A stretch of DNA of 64,000 nucleotides from NCBI GenBank assembly GCA_022071965.1, contig JAJVIQ010000001.1:62001-126000 (forward strand), in the 5' to 3' direction. Below the pieces are notes generated by a model, which worked only from the letters and a program-made list of their open reading frames with translations, was not told the origin of the DNA and searched no databases. The stretch is from Gammaproteobacteria bacterium (lineage in GTDB: Bacteria > Pseudomonadota > Gammaproteobacteria > JAJPIJ01). Of this stretch, positions 19,694-29,463 are shown in pieces. The translations under genes were made by a program, and so were the position numbers. The stretch's first letter is position 1; each line of letters opens with the position of its first letter.

Positions 19694-20644
19694 ATGCAAA
19701 TCATCCTAGCCAACCCTCGCGGATTCTGCGCCGGCGTCGACCGTGCCATCGGCATCGTCGAGCGCGCACTGGAGCTGTTCGGCGCGCCGGTGTACGTCCG
19801 GCACGAGGTGGTCCACAACAAGTACGTCGTCGATGGACTGCGCGAGAAGGGAGCCGTGTTCGTCGATGAGCTGAACGAGGTGCCGGATGACGCCACTGTA
19901 ATATTCAGCGCCCATGGCGTGGCGAAATCGGTGCGCGAGGAAGCCGCCCGCCGCGGCCTGCGGGTGTTCGACGCGATCTGCCCGCTGGTGACCAAGGTGC
20001 ACATGGAGGTGGGGCATTACCAGAAGGAGGGGCGCGAATGCATACTCATCGGCCATGCGGGTCATCCGGAGGTCGAGGGAACGCTCGGCCAATATCGTCG
20101 CGCCGACGGCAGGGGCGGCATGTACCTGGTGGAGTCGGTCGAGGACGTCGGGAATCTCAGAGTCAAGAACCCGGACTTCCTCGCCTTCGTCACCCAGACC
20201 ACGCTGTCCATGGACGACACTGCCGAGGTGATCGACGCGCTGCGCAGGCGCTTCCCCAACATCGCCGGACCGAAGAAGGAAGACATCTGCTACGCGACCC
20301 AGAACCGGCAGGACGCGGTGAAGAAGCTGGTGAAGCAGTGCGGGCTCATCCTGGTGGTGGGCTCTCAGACCAGCTCGAATTCCACCCGGCTGAAGGAGAT
20401 TGCGGAGAAACAGGGCCTGGCGGCCTATCTCATCGACAGCGCCGATGAGATCAGGCGTGAGTGGCTGGAAGGCATCAAGGTGGTCGGCGTGACCGCCGGC
20501 GCCTCCGCGCCGGAGGTGCTGGTGGAGCAGGTCGTGGCGCGGTTGCGGGAATGGGGCGGCGAGACGGTGAACGAAGCCCCCGGGATCCGCGAACAGGTGG
20601 TGTTCAGCCTGCCCCGCGAGCTCGCCCGCACCGGCACGGGCTGA
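19694..20644 (+). CDS. ispH: 4-hydroxy-3-methylbut-2-enyl diphosphate reductase
   Basis: The 316-residue iron-sulfur enzyme performs the last step of the MEP isoprenoid pathway. Family signatures are [14 protein letters not shown] (first cluster Cys at 12), [42 protein letters not shown] and SQTSSNS. The start at 19694 matches E. coli in length; the frame is open upstream to 19628. Its product feeds the ispB-encoded synthase at 2804. Confidence 0.97.
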   Translation: MQIILANPRGFCAGVDRAIGIVERALELFGAPVYVRHEVVHNKYVVDGLREKGAVFVDELNEVPDDATVIFSAHGVAKSVREEAARRGLRVFDAICPLVTKVHMEVGHYQKEGRECILIGHAGHPEVEGTLGQYRRADGRGGMYLVESVEDVGNLRVKNPDFLAFVTQTTLSMDDTAEVIDALRRRFPNIAGPKKEDICYATQNRQDAVKKLVKQCGLILVVGSQTSSNSTRLKEIAEKQGLAAYLIDSADEIRREWLEGIKVVGVTAGASAPEVLVEQVVARLREWGGETVNEAPGIREQVVFSLPRELARTGTG

Positions 20645-20676
20645 GGCGACTCACCACAGTTGTGGATTCCGCCTCA
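20642..20676. terminator. Composite hairpin between convergent ispH and pilE
   Basis: Outer arms TGAGGCG and CGCCTCA enclose an inner stem CCACA/TGTGG, covering the ispH stop codon and the 3' end of pilE. There is no T run, so its role as a shared terminator is inferred from position. Confidence 0.45.
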
Positions 20677-20678
20677 CG

Positions 20679-21134
20679 CTACCAACAGGTGGTGGCCGTT
20701 GCGCAATCGCATTGCGCACCGGCTCCACCCTTGGTGCCGCGGCTGTCGATGGTCATCGAAGTGCATTTGCTGTCGTCGCTCTGCCCTCCCTGCGCCGTCG
20801 CGGTCAGCACGTAGCAGGTTGCAATGGTTTCTCCACCGCAGGCCGCCGCATCTACCGAATAGTAGGCGTTCTCGGTGATGGCCGGATCGGTATCGTCCAG
20901 ACCCAGGGCAGTCATGTCGGTCGTGTAGGTGTTGTTGTTCGAAAAGAATTTCTCCTGAAGAGCTGCGGCATTCATCAATTCGCTCTTACCCTCGGCGCGA
21001 TGGGTGCGGCGCACATAGTCGCGGTAGGACGGATAGCCGATGGCGGCGAGGATGGCGACGACCGCAACGACGATCATCAGCTCGATCAGGGTGAAGCCAT
21101 GTTGCCTGCGGTGCGTAGCGTGATTTCCTCGCAT
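20679..21134 (-). CDS. pilE: Type IV pilin-like protein (PilE)
   Basis: The 151-residue prepilin has a basic leader, cleavage after Gly in QHG, and the N-methylated helix start [40 protein letters not shown] is typical of PilE minor pilins. Four late cysteines could form disulfides, including a C-terminal pair near [10 protein letters not shown]. It is the last gene of the minor pilin operon. Processing needs PilD, not in this window. Confidence 0.88.
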   Translation of the reverse strand: MRGNHATHRRQHGFTLIELMIVVAVVAILAAIGYPSYRDYVRRTHRAEGKSELMNAAALQEKFFSNNNTYTTDMTALGLDDTDPAITENAYYSVDAAACGGETIATCYVLTATAQGGQSDDSKCTSMTIDSRGTKGGAGAQCDCATATTCW

Positions 21135-21210
21135 CGGTTTCGCTCCGGGTTAGGTCCGAGATGGTGTCCGTGCACTGCGCTGCCGGGATGTCGTGGCGGC
21201 GATTCTGCCG

Positions 21211-21747
21211 TCAGTTGTTGAGCGCCGCCCCGGGCTTCCAGGTGCCCTGGTTCAGTATCGCCTCGGCGTTGTTCCCCGCCGCGGCGCCGCTGGCCAGGCC
21301 ATCGGCGCCGGCGCTCATGTTGTTGCCGCCGGTGCTGGTCACGTTGAAATAGTATGCGGCCAGATTGGCGCCCTGATTGGCCTCGGTGCCGGATCCAACA
21401 GGAACCGGGCCCGTGTCGACGAACTCGGCGGTGATGAGCGCGCCGGAGCGGGTCGTGGCGCCCGCATCGTTATTCAGCATCTGCGAGCCGCTCGAGGGCG
21501 GATTGAAAATGAGCGAGGAGAGTGCGGCATTCGGCAGCATCGCGAGCAGACCTTGCGTCAACCCGGACTCCGCCGCGTGAAACGCCCTGTTGTGCTCCTG
21601 GCTGTTGGCAGCCATGCGCTCCTCCAGGGTGGTCGTTCGGAGCGCCGCAACGCCGAGCAGTGTCATCACCAGAAGGAGGATGAGCGCGATCACGAGTGCC
21701 GCGCCACGCTGGCGGAATTCGGCACGAGAGCAGAAAGTGGTTGTCAT
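21211..21747 (-). CDS. pilX: Type IV pilus assembly protein PilX
   Basis: The 178-residue protein has the PilX start: QRGAALVIALILLLVMTLLG, then AALRTTTLEERMAANSQEHN and FHAAESGL. PilX is a minor pilin-like component of the priming complex and is related to GspK. The Glu at position 5 of the mature helix is absent, as usual in this family. It lies between pilW and pilE. Confidence 0.87.
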   Translation of the reverse strand: MTTTFCSRAEFRQRGAALVIALILLLVMTLLGVAALRTTTLEERMAANSQEHNRAFHAAESGLTQGLLAMLPNAALSSLIFNPPSSGSQMLNNDAGATTRSGALITAEFVDTGPVPVGSGTEANQGANLAAYYFNVTSTGGNNMSAGADGLASGAAAGNNAEAILNQGTWKPGAALNN

Positions 21748-21786
21748 GGAATGCCGTTCTCCTGACCGTATCCGGGCGACCGTCGT

Positions 21787-23025
21787 CTATCGTTGATTGG
21801 TGTTGCGCAGCGCCACGGTTGCAAGCAGCATGCGGCGCGTGTGCGTATCATTCGGCGCGACACCGCCAAACAGATCGGTGTCGTTGAGTGCGCGATTCTG
21901 TGCCGCCGTGTACACGAGCGTGTCCGGCTGCAGCGAGCGCGGAAGCTCGGTGCGCGCGAGCAGACCGATGCGCACGCTCACCACCTGCGTGTCCCAGTTT
22001 GCCAGCGAGCCGAGGCTGGCGTCGTCGGCGCGCACGTAGGAATCAGGTACACGGTCGCCGCTCGTATCGATGCCATAGGTAATCTGCATGTTCTCGATGC
22101 CTGCCAGCAACTGCTGGCGGACGACGGTGCCGGAGGCCGAATCCCAGATCTGCCTGAAGAGGGCCGGTCCGGTATTCGCGCAGGTTGCCGTATTGCTGTC
22201 CGTGTCCGGTTCCATGCAACCCAGGCCGATGTAATAAGCCACCGGTGAGAACTTCGAGAGCCTCGACGTCGCGTAATCGACCGCCGTCCCGGCGTCGCTG
22301 GTGAAGCTCTTCTTTTCGCCATACTCGGTATTCAGCTTGGTGCCGCTCACCGGCGTTACGGAAGTCGAACCTTGATTGCCGACCTGGAATACGTCCGCAG
22401 AGTTGCAGTTCGACACGGAGACAAGATCGTCGGCATTGACCGCCACGCCATTGACAGGGGTGTTGTCGATGCTCACGGCACTGGTCAGGCTCGCCATCTG
22501 CGACGTAACTTCCCAATGAACGCCGCCTGCGTGGCGGATGAGGATGGCGTCGGGATTGCCAGTGGATACCGGTGCTCCGAAGGTGGCCGCCGACATGGCG
22601 GCGTTCGATGCTACCGGCGCGGAAACCCAGGCCGAGATGTCAACGCCGCTCGGGTGCCACTCTGCAGTCGCGGCGCTGCCTTCCCAGCCTTCGATGCCGC
22701 CGCCGGAAATGTCGATGATGTGATTGGCGTCGGTGATCAGGCCCGCCGGTATGGCGCTGTGGAGCTTGGTCGGACTTGCCGCGGTAGCCGGGACGTCGGT
22801 GTTGGCGCAGCCATAATAGCCGGCCATCCGGACGTCGTGCGTGAGTATCTCGCTGGCGAACCGCAGATTCTCCTGCAGGCGCGAGGACACTTCATTTTCG
22901 TTGTAGGTCCGCTTGCTGTTGGTGAAAACCGTCACCGCTCCGAACATCAGGAATATGCCGATGGCCATGGCCACCATGAGTTCCACGAGGCTGAAGCCGC
23001 GTTGGGTACTGTTTTGCGTCGTCAT
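21787..23025 (-). CDS. pilW: Type IV pilus assembly protein PilW
   Basis: The 412-residue minor pilin starts MTTQNSTQRG/FSLVELMVAM (cleavage after Gly) and is followed by SRLQENLRFASEILTHDVRM, the PilW signature. The long C-terminal part is predicted beta-rich and includes YYIGLGCMEPD. The ATG at 23025 directly precedes the prepilin leader; the longer open frame upstream overlaps pilV and is not coding. It is related to GspJ. Confidence 0.88.
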   Translation of the reverse strand: MTTQNSTQRGFSLVELMVAMAIGIFLMFGAVTVFTNSKRTYNENEVSSRLQENLRFASEILTHDVRMAGYYGCANTDVPATAASPTKLHSAIPAGLITDANHIIDISGGGIEGWEGSAATAEWHPSGVDISAWVSAPVASNAAMSAATFGAPVSTGNPDAILIRHAGGVHWEVTSQMASLTSAVSIDNTPVNGVAVNADDLVSVSNCNSADVFQVGNQGSTSVTPVSGTKLNTEYGEKKSFTSDAGTAVDYATSRLSKFSPVAYYIGLGCMEPDTDSNTATCANTGPALFRQIWDSASGTVVRQQLLAGIENMQITYGIDTSGDRVPDSYVRADDASLGSLANWDTQVVSVRIGLLARTELPRSLQPDTLVYTAAQNRALNDTDLFGGVAPNDTHTRRMLLATVALRNTNQR

Positions 23026-23036
23026 GGCGCGGGTGC

Positions 23037-23582
23037 TCACGGTTGGAAGGAGACCATCACGGGGGTGGCCGGAGCGCCGCCGGCTGCGCGATTTACCCAG
23101 CTCAGGGTCACCTGGTAGATGTCGTTGTTGGGATTGCCGTCGTTGTTGCAGGGATTGCAGGTGACCGTGCCGTCCGTTCCGCCAGGTAGCGTGCGATCGA
23201 TGTCCAGCTGCCAGCACTCGAGCTCCTCGGCGACGTCGGTGCTGCCAGGGTCGCACGCGCCGTCGGTATTGGCGGCAGTCGTGGTATAGAGCAGCATGGC
23301 ATCCTCCAGCTTGTTCTTGTCGGGATCGTTGCTGAGTGGATAGGAACGGGTGCGCATGCGGTCGATCACATCGTATGCGAGTATGGTGGCCTGGGTGCGC
23401 GCGTAGGCATCGGTGTTGTACTGCATGCCGCGCGCCTGCAGGGCGGCGATGCCGAGCATGCCGACGGCCAGCACCACCAGGGCAATCAGCACCTCCAGTA
23501 GCGTGAAGCCGCACTGACGGCGCCCGCCGGGTGCGGGCGATGCGCAGATCGGATTGCAGTAGGCGTTCTGTTTCATGGGCAT
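23037..23582 (-). CDS. pilV: Type IV pilus modification/minor pilin PilV
   Basis: The 181-residue prepilin has the leader ending RRQCG, then FTLLEVLIALVVLAVGMLGI and AALQARGMQYN, typical of PilV. Two in-frame ATGs (23582 and 23576) are possible; the first overlaps the end of the upstream fimT-like gene by 10 bp. The mature region has several cysteines (CDPGS, CWQLD, CNPC). It is part of the pilin priming complex. Confidence 0.86.
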   Translation of the reverse strand: MPMKQNAYCNPICASPAPGGRRQCGFTLLEVLIALVVLAVGMLGIAALQARGMQYNTDAYARTQATILAYDVIDRMRTRSYPLSNDPDKNKLEDAMLLYTTTAANTDGACDPGSTDVAEELECWQLDIDRTLPGGTDGTVTCNPCNNDGNPNNDIYQVTLSWVNRAAGGAPATPVMVSFQP

Positions 23583-24103
23583 TTCACGTCGTTGTTCGAG
23601 GAGTCCTTGGTGTTGCTGGTCTGCACCTGCCCGACCAGCGAGACGGTGACGACACGGCCCACCACGCCGGACTTGCACACTTCCGTGATCAGCGGCGCGG
23701 CGTTGGCGATGGTGCCGTTGGGATTGAAACGCAATGCCGCGGGCGAGGTGGTCACAGAGCTCGGCGGCTTGATGGTGTAGCCGGATGCCTGCGCACCCTG
23801 GGATCGCAACAAGGTTTCCGTGCTGTCGACGGCGTTGTCCGCGTCGGTGTCCATCCAGACGTTCCAGCCGCCACTCCAATCGGTGCCGGTGGCGCCGATC
23901 GTGACGACGGCATTGCGCCGCAACGCCTCGCTGCGGGCGTAGTGCAGCCCGGCGACCAGGGAGTTGACCTCGGTGGTGAGCCGATTGTTGATAATCATCT
24001 GTTGCAGGTTCGGCGCGCCGAGCGAAATCAGCACGGCAAGGACGACGATCGTGATCATCAGCTCGACAATCGTGAAGCCGCCTGATCTCCGGCGCTTGAT
24101 CAT
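23573..24103 (-). CDS. fimT: Minor pilin FimT/FimU (GspH family)
   Basis: The 176-residue prepilin has the leader MIKRRRSGG, then FTIVELMITIVVLAVLISLG and APNLQQMIINNRLTTEVNSL, with YARSEALRRN, the FimT/GspH signature. The ATG at 24103 has GGGAG 7-8 bases upstream. It is encoded 46 bp after pilY1 and overlaps pilV. Some FimT members bind DNA during uptake, which this protein alone does not show. Confidence 0.88.
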   Translation of the reverse strand: MIKRRRSGGFTIVELMITIVVLAVLISLGAPNLQQMIINNRLTTEVNSLVAGLHYARSEALRRNAVVTIGATGTDWSGGWNVWMDTDADNAVDSTETLLRSQGAQASGYTIKPPSSVTTSPAALRFNPNGTIANAAPLITEVCKSGVVGRVVTVSLVGQVQTSNTKDSSNNDVKCP

Positions 24104-24149
24104 GGCCCTTCTCCCCCGGGTACCCGCGTATTGTGCCATCGAAGACTGC

Positions 24150-27100
24150 CTACTGCTCATACCAGTAGGTACGGCGCCACAGCTCGCTCTCCGCCAGCTC
24201 GATGGATTCGCTGATGGACTGCGGCCCGCCTGTTATCGCCGTCACCGTACCGTCGCCGAAGGCGAACTGGGGAGTGGAGCCTATACCGCCCGTCGTCGTT
24301 ACCGCCACGCCAGTCGAATCATAGTTGGGATTCTGGCCCGAGGTGTCGTAGGTCGCGAAGGCAGCGCCGCTGTAGAGGTTCAGCTTGTAGATGCGATTAG
24401 TGCCCTCCTGTGGCTGGCAGGCATTGACCGACTCGGTGGTCAGGGGCGCGAAGGTGGTGAAGAGCAGCGTTCCAGCCAATGCGCGCGCGCGACCGACCAC
24501 CTTTTCGCCTGTGTTTGTGAGCGCCAGTCGCCAGCCGCGACCCGCCTGCAGCGCCTCGAGCTTCGCCAGCTGCGAGGTACTGAAGGTCGGCTCTCCGGTG
24601 GACGGGTTGATTTCCGAAGGCACGAGATCGGACGGGGTGATCACCGTGAGGCCGTTCGGATCGGTCGGGCCGCTCTGATCGCCGGTGACGGTGATGTAGG
24701 TGGAATCGACCACGCCGTCCGCGTCGGCATCCAGGGTTCCGACAGCGTAATCGCGGATGGCAAAGAAGCTGTTCAGCACGACCTCGTCCTTGGGATGGTT
24801 GCGGTGGCCGCTGCCTATGAGAACCAGATCGTAGCGCGGTTTGCTCGGATCGCTGAACGTCAGCTCATTGGCCTGGACGATGGTCGGTTCGAAGTAGAAG
24901 GCACGCGTGTCTGCGTCCAGCGGAACCGGGGCACCGCTGACGTTGCTGACCGGGTTGAGATCGGCCAGCTTGCCGGCCAAACCTACATCCGTGCCCGTCG
25001 AACTCGCGGTCAGCGTGCGCTTGAGATCTACACGCCAGACATTCCCGCCGAGGTCGCCGAAGTACAGTCGATCCGTATTGCTGTCCCCGTCGGTGTCCAG
25101 CATGGCGATGTTGGAGGGGATGGGATAATTCATCCCGACCACCTTCAGCCTGGCGTTGGTACCCACGCCGCCGATGGACGTGATCAGGCTGCCGTTGGTC
25201 GCATCGACGATATAGACAATGTTGCCGCGGTTGTTGGTGCTGTCGCCGTTGACATCGACCGTCTCGTTGCCGAACTGGTCGTTCAGTTCATAAATGTTGC
25301 CGCCTCCGAAGATGAGCGCATGCGTGGAGGTTTCGCTCGAGCCGGTGCGCAAGCGTGTCTTTTTCGGCTCCGACCAGGTATTGGCCAGGGCCTGGAATGG
25401 ATCCGTAGCGTCGGTCGCGCCATCGCCGCCCGTGATTCGCCAGAGCAGCGACGGATTCACCGTCACACTGGTGCAGGCCGCGCCGCAGGTTGCGGTCGGG
25501 TTGAGCTCCAGTGCCCAGTAGTGCGTGCCGCCGTCGCGCTGACCGAGGAACAGGGCGACGAAGTCATCGGTATCAGCCGTCGTGTTTTCGTTCGCAACGC
25601 TGCCGCCTGCCGCGATGCGGCCGTCGCCGTTCTGGTCGTTGAACCAGATTACGGGAGTCGCGTCGAGACCGTACTGGCGGTTCCCGACCGGCGTGCTGGT
25701 ATTGGCGCGCACGATCTTCTGGAATGGCAGCAGTTCCTGGGGGATGAACATCCACTCCTCGACACCGCCATTGGAGGTGTCCTTGGGCTCCGAGGCGGGG
25801 CCGGCGATGCTGGCCGCGTTGAACATGTGCAGCCCGCCACCGTTGGTCGGCAGGAAGACCTTTTCGATCGGAGCGCTGGAGGCGCCGCCGTAGGAGACGA
25901 CCACTGCCTGCGCGTGCAGCGGGTCGGCGATCATGTGGCGCGTCGTGGTCGTGGCATCCTCGTCCTCGTCGTCCACGTCGACGCCACGGATCCAGTCGAT
26001 GAGCGTCTTGCGCTCCGTGTCGTCGGCGACGTCGAGCATGGCGTTGGTCAGGCTGGGATTGGTGATGGTCCCGGCAACCGCGTCGGCCGCCACGAGATTG
26101 ACAGCGTTGCTCAGATCCGTGGTGCCGGTCGCCACATTGCCGGAGTAAGCGCCGGTGAAGGTGTAGACGTTTCGGCTGGCCGGCGCGGGCATGCGCGACA
26201 GCGCGCCGCCGGTCCCGGTCTCTCCGCCGTTATCGGGATCCGACGGACTCCAGAAGCTCTGCGTCGTGCTGTCGATGAGTCCGGTACTCGCATTGAGGAG
26301 CGGCTGTTCGTCGGCGGAATAGTACTCGCCCTGGCTCAGCGTCTGGCCTCCGACGGTGCAATTGGTCTGCAGGCAGATCTTGTATTTCTTGAGGTTGCCC
26401 TGCCAGTTCTGGGTCATGGCGGGCTTGAACAGCGAGACGTAGACGTTGTCGCGATTCTCCAGGGGGCTGAAGGAGTTGATCGTGAGCGCCGGGGGGTTGA
26501 AGGAACGCGACTCGTCCAGCGCGCCGCCGAGGATCGACAGAAACACGTCCACCAGCTGGCTCGCGGTGCTCGCGGAGTAGTTCTGACCGCCGCCGGCCGC
26601 AGCGATGTCCTCGAGGAATGTCTGGCCTGCCGTGTTATCCAGATTGAAACCGATGGTGTCGACGATGGCGTACTGCTTGCCGTCGACGTCCGCGCGCAGG
26701 TCTGTCTCGAATAAATGCTGTGCGATCTCCACGCCGCATTCGTAGTTGTTGTTAATATTCGGGCAGGCTGTGCCGCCGCGGAATTGTGAGGCGACGTTGT
26801 TGATTACCGTGGTCGAGTATTGGGTCGGTTCACCGTCGGTGAGGAAGATGACGTAGTCGGCCTGCTTGCACTGTTCGTCGAGTTCGCTTTGGGGGATGCT
26901 CGCGTCCGTTGCATTCGGAAGTCGCGCGATGTCCAGCGGGCTCTTGTAGACAGGGGCGCCCGAGTAGTACTCGCATCCGACGCCTGTCAGCGCGTTGCAG
27001 CCGCTGGCGGCGCCGATGGCATTCACAACTGTCCCGCCGGTCTGTGACGCGACATGGCTGATACCCTGGTTGGGCGATTGACCGAGATAGCTGGCGCTTT

Positions 27101-27692
27101 GGCTGCCGAGCTCGACACTCAGCCCCTTGTAGTAGCGGGCCGCTTCATAAAGCGTCGGGACGATCGGCGTGCCACCGCTGGGCGTCGTGGCCTCGATCAG
27201 TTCCACGATGCGATCGCGCGCGGTCTTGGTGGTATCGGTGCCGCCTTCGACCGTGCTGTTCAGTGCCGTGAGTTCGGTCACCGGGTACGCGATCGGCTGC
27301 TGATTATGAAAACCACTGAAGATCAGCAACCCCGCGTTGATCCCCTGAAAGATCTTCTCATTGCGGAGAATGCCTGAATTGTCGCGGCCACCGCTCGCGA
27401 TTGGATTTCCGATCATCGCGCGCTTCAAGTTCTCAAGGCGGTTTGCGCCGGTGCCCGCGACGGTTTGCGACATACTCCCGGATCGGTCGAGAATGAACAG
27501 CACCCGCGGCTTGTTGGTGGCATTCGGCTCCGGAGTGGCCTCGCCGGCGATCAGCACCTCGGTATCGTCGGTCGTCGCCAAGACCGGCCGGGGCGACGAA
27601 AGGGCGGCGATCGTGCCGAGGATCGCGGCGGCCGCAAGGTGCCGGATTCGGGGGGGGACGGTATTGGATGCGTCAGTGCGGGTGGTATTCAT
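24150..27692 (-). CDS. pilY1: Type IV pilus tip adhesin/biogenesis factor PilY1
   Basis: The 1180-residue exported protein has a signal peptide (residues 1-39, ending PRPVLA). A von Willebrand A domain carries the metal site DRSGS at 69-73. A C-terminal PilY1 beta-propeller holds an Asp-rich calcium loop (DTDGDSNTDRLYFGD) and SGHRNHPKDE. PilY1 caps the pilus, supports extension and mediates attachment and surface sensing. The ATG at 27692 is chosen because the signal peptide follows; the longer frame upstream is not coding-like. Here it is the first gene of the minor pilin operon, whereas in Pseudomonas it follows pilX. Confidence 0.92.
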   Translation of the reverse strand: MNTTRTDASNTVPPRIRHLAAAAILGTIAALSSPRPVLATTDDTEVLIAGEATPEPNATNKPRVLFILDRSGSMSQTVAGTGANRLENLKRAMIGNPIASGGRDNSGILRNEKIFQGINAGLLIFSGFHNQQPIAYPVTELTALNSTVEGGTDTTKTARDRIVELIEATTPSGGTPIVPTLYEAARYYKGLSVELGSQSASYLGQSPNQGISHVASQTGGTVVNAIGAASGCNALTGVGCEYYSGAPVYKSPLDIARLPNATDASIPQSELDEQCKQADYVIFLTDGEPTQYSTTVINNVASQFRGGTACPNINNNYECGVEIAQHLFETDLRADVDGKQYAIVDTIGFNLDNTAGQTFLEDIAAAGGGQNYSASTASQLVDVFLSILGGALDESRSFNPPALTINSFSPLENRDNVYVSLFKPAMTQNWQGNLKKYKICLQTNCTVGGQTLSQGEYYSADEQPLLNASTGLIDSTTQSFWSPSDPDNGGETGTGGALSRMPAPASRNVYTFTGAYSGNVATGTTDLSNAVNLVAADAVAGTITNPSLTNAMLDVADDTERKTLIDWIRGVDVDDEDEDATTTTRHMIADPLHAQAVVVSYGGASSAPIEKVFLPTNGGGLHMFNAASIAGPASEPKDTSNGGVEEWMFIPQELLPFQKIVRANTSTPVGNRQYGLDATPVIWFNDQNGDGRIAAGGSVANENTTADTDDFVALFLGQRDGGTHYWALELNPTATCGAACTSVTVNPSLLWRITGGDGATDATDPFQALANTWSEPKKTRLRTGSSETSTHALIFGGGNIYELNDQFGNETVDVNGDSTNNRGNIVYIVDATNGSLITSIGGVGTNARLKVVGMNYPIPSNIAMLDTDGDSNTDRLYFGDLGGNVWRVDLKRTLTASSTGTDVGLAGKLADLNPVSNVSGAPVPLDADTRAFYFEPTIVQANELTFSDPSKPRYDLVLIGSGHRNHPKDEVVLNSFFAIRDYAVGTLDADADGVVDSTYITVTGDQSGPTDPNGLTVITPSDLVPSEINPSTGEPTFSTSQLAKLEALQAGRGWRLALTNTGEKVVGRARALAGTLLFTTFAPLTTESVNACQPQEGTNRIYKLNLYSGAAFATYDTSGQNPNYDSTGVAVTTTGGIGSTPQFAFGDGTVTAITGGPQSISESIELAESELWRRTYWYEQ

Positions 27693-28015
27693 TGCTGTCC
27701 TCGGTACGCTCTCAGTCCGGTGGCGCCGGTCCCTGCTACGGGCAGGCGCGGGCCATGACACCATGGATCCGTGAGCATAGGTATAGCAGCGGCCATCTTG
27801 GCCGCCCATGCCGGGTCGACCGACGGTGGCGATCCGCCGATGAGCGGGCGCGCGCTGCACCGATACTGTGAACTGGTCCGCGGGCAGGTGTGCATGCCGG
27901 CGACGGGCCCGCCTGCGCGGAGGGCGCCCCCGCAGAGGGGGCCTTCGTCGTGCCACCGGAGGCTTGAATGGCGCGCCCCCCGTAAACGGAGGCATGCAGC
28001 ATGCCCTGTCGATAC
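27693..28015. other. Divergent intergenic region between pilY1 and the Fur-family gene
   Basis: It must contain the pilus operon promoter (minus strand); a TATACC-like box near 27780 is the best -10 but has no clear -35. A GC-rich hairpin (CCCCC/GGGGG around 27926-27941) and a small one (GGCAT-GCAGC-ATGCC, 27991-28005) are visible. No coding frame is convincing. Confidence 0.4.
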
Positions 28016-28044
28016 TTGGGTCGTTCCGGCGGCCGGGTTATACT
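28016..28044 (+). promoter_or_regulatory. Promoter of the Fur-family gene
   Basis: TTGGGT at 28016-28021 and TATACT at 28039-28044 are 17 bp apart, 22 bp before the start codon. The short hairpin at 27991-28005 lies just upstream and could be an operator. Confidence 0.65.
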
Positions 28045-28066
28045 TCGTACAAGCAGGAGGACGATT

Positions 28067-28477
28067 ATGGTCCGAGAAGAGGTTGGCAAGCTGTTGGAGG
28101 CAAAGGGCATACTCGCCACCCCGCAGCGGATGGAGATCGCGGCGCTGATGCTGTCCTGTCACCAGCACCTGTCGGCCGATCAGGTCCTGGCGCGGGTGAA
28201 CCAGAACGGTGCGGCGGTCTCGAAGGCGACGGTCTACAACACCCTGGGACTTTTCGCGGAGAAGGGCCTGCTGAGACAGGTCATCGTCGACCCGACCAAG
28301 GTATTCTACGACTCGAACGTGTCCACGCATCATCATTTTTACAACGTGGACAGTGGCATGCTGACCGATATCGATGTGGCGGAGTGCACTGTCGGGAGGT
28401 TGCCGGAGCTGCCGCCGGGCACGGTCGCCGACGGCGTCGACGTAATCGTGCGGATTCGCAACGCGCGCGCCGCTTAG
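28067..28477 (+). CDS. Fur-family transcriptional regulator, Irr/PerR-like
   Basis: The 136-residue regulator has the Fur winged helix (TPQRMEIAALML, HLSADQVLARVN, VSKATVYNTLGLF) and the metal-binding segment THHHFYNVDSG. The CxxC pairs that hold structural zinc in many Fur and PerR proteins are absent; only two isolated cysteines remain. This matches the Irr-like branch, whose text often reads HHHFY. The start at 28067 has GCAGGAGG about 6 bases upstream. It may regulate iron, haem or peroxide genes; the target is unknown. tRNA-Thr follows 52 bp downstream. Confidence 0.88.
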   Translation: MVREEVGKLLEAKGILATPQRMEIAALMLSCHQHLSADQVLARVNQNGAAVSKATVYNTLGLFAEKGLLRQVIVDPTKVFYDSNVSTHHHFYNVDSGMLTDIDVAECTVGRLPELPPGTVADGVDVIVRIRNARAA

Positions 28478-28529
28478 CCGACCCCCATCTCGCTGTTTCG
28501 GGCGCAGGCCCTCTGGCTGTACTCAAACT

Positions 28530-28605
<76 letters not shown>

Positions 28606-28695
28606 TCTGCTGCAGCCAATCTTGTGTGTCAAAGGGCGGGGCCCGACGACCGGCGCGTTCGGCCCGCTGCGGTCCGTGCGTGCCCGCGGAAAGGC

Positions 28696-29427
28696 CTACT
28701 GTATCGTCGAACTGTTGAGGTGCTCTTCCAGGACCAGCCGCTCGCGCTCGCTGATATTCCTGTCCTCCAGGCGGGCGCGCACAAAATCCATCGGCACCAG
28801 ACCGCGCTTCAGGAGCTTGCGCTTTTCCTCCGGCAGCACGGTATCGCGGAAAAAAATATCGCCGACCGGCATGAGTTTGGTGTCAACGATGATGCCAACT
28901 TCGTTGATGAGTGCGCGAAATCCGCTATGCGTGTTGCTGAGGCGAGCCTCGGCGAAATCGATCTGCGCGATGCCGGATGCGTAGATGGCGTGCATCTCCT
29001 TCTTGTAGCGCTCGATAACCAGAGGATTCACCGTCGTCTCTATGTGCTGCTCGATGCCCGCGAGTCGCCGGGGCAGCAGGTACTGCATCATGTCGATAAG
29101 CGCGTACTGACTCTTGATAGCCTCGTACAGAGCCAGGATATCCTCGATGCTCAGCTTGACATACACGTCCTCGACGAAGGCGGTGTTGCGCTCCTGCGCC
29201 AGTTCGTCATAGCTGCGATAGCCCAGCGCGTCGATGACGTCCGGAAGTCTCGTGATGGTCGGGTGAAATCCGATTCCGCACAGTATCTGCGTGGACCGCA
29301 TCCCCAGTTTGTAGGCGACGCGCCGTATGCGTTGCTTGGGCGTGAGGCTGGAGCGGCCGGCGACGCCGTACAGGAGATTGATCAGGCGTTCGGCTGAGGC
29401 CGTCAGTATGTCGGTGATGGTCGCCAT
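28696..29427 (-). CDS. Conserved-looking protein of unknown function
   Basis: The 243-residue soluble protein shows no family that I recognise. It has an early basic region (LTPKQRIRRVAYKLGMRSTQ), a central helical region (SIEDILALYEAIKSQYAL) and an acidic/basic C-terminus. There is no signal peptide, membrane helix or obvious catalytic motif. Composition and codon use look like a real gene, and no competing frame is better. It is 36 bp upstream of nothing on its strand but follows the Sel1-SPOR gene, which ends transcription towards it (29464) with a 36-bp gap, so the two may form an operon. Confidence 0.75.
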   Translation of the reverse strand: MATITDILTASAERLINLLYGVAGRSSLTPKQRIRRVAYKLGMRSTQILCGIGFHPTITRLPDVIDALGYRSYDELAQERNTAFVEDVYVKLSIEDILALYEAIKSQYALIDMMQYLLPRRLAGIEQHIETTVNPLVIERYKKEMHAIYASGIAQIDFAEARLSNTHSGFRALINEVGIIVDTKLMPVGDIFFRDTVLPEEKRKLLKRGLVPMDFVRARLEDRNISERERLVLEEHLNSSTIQ

Positions 29428-29463
29428 CGAGGAGAACGGGCCGCGGCTCTGTGTGATGGCGGG

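Noticed and set aside
23964-26714. 916-codon plus-strand frame opposite fimT and pilY1
   Set aside because: It is the antisense shadow of pilY1, which has clear domains, signal peptide and metal sites.
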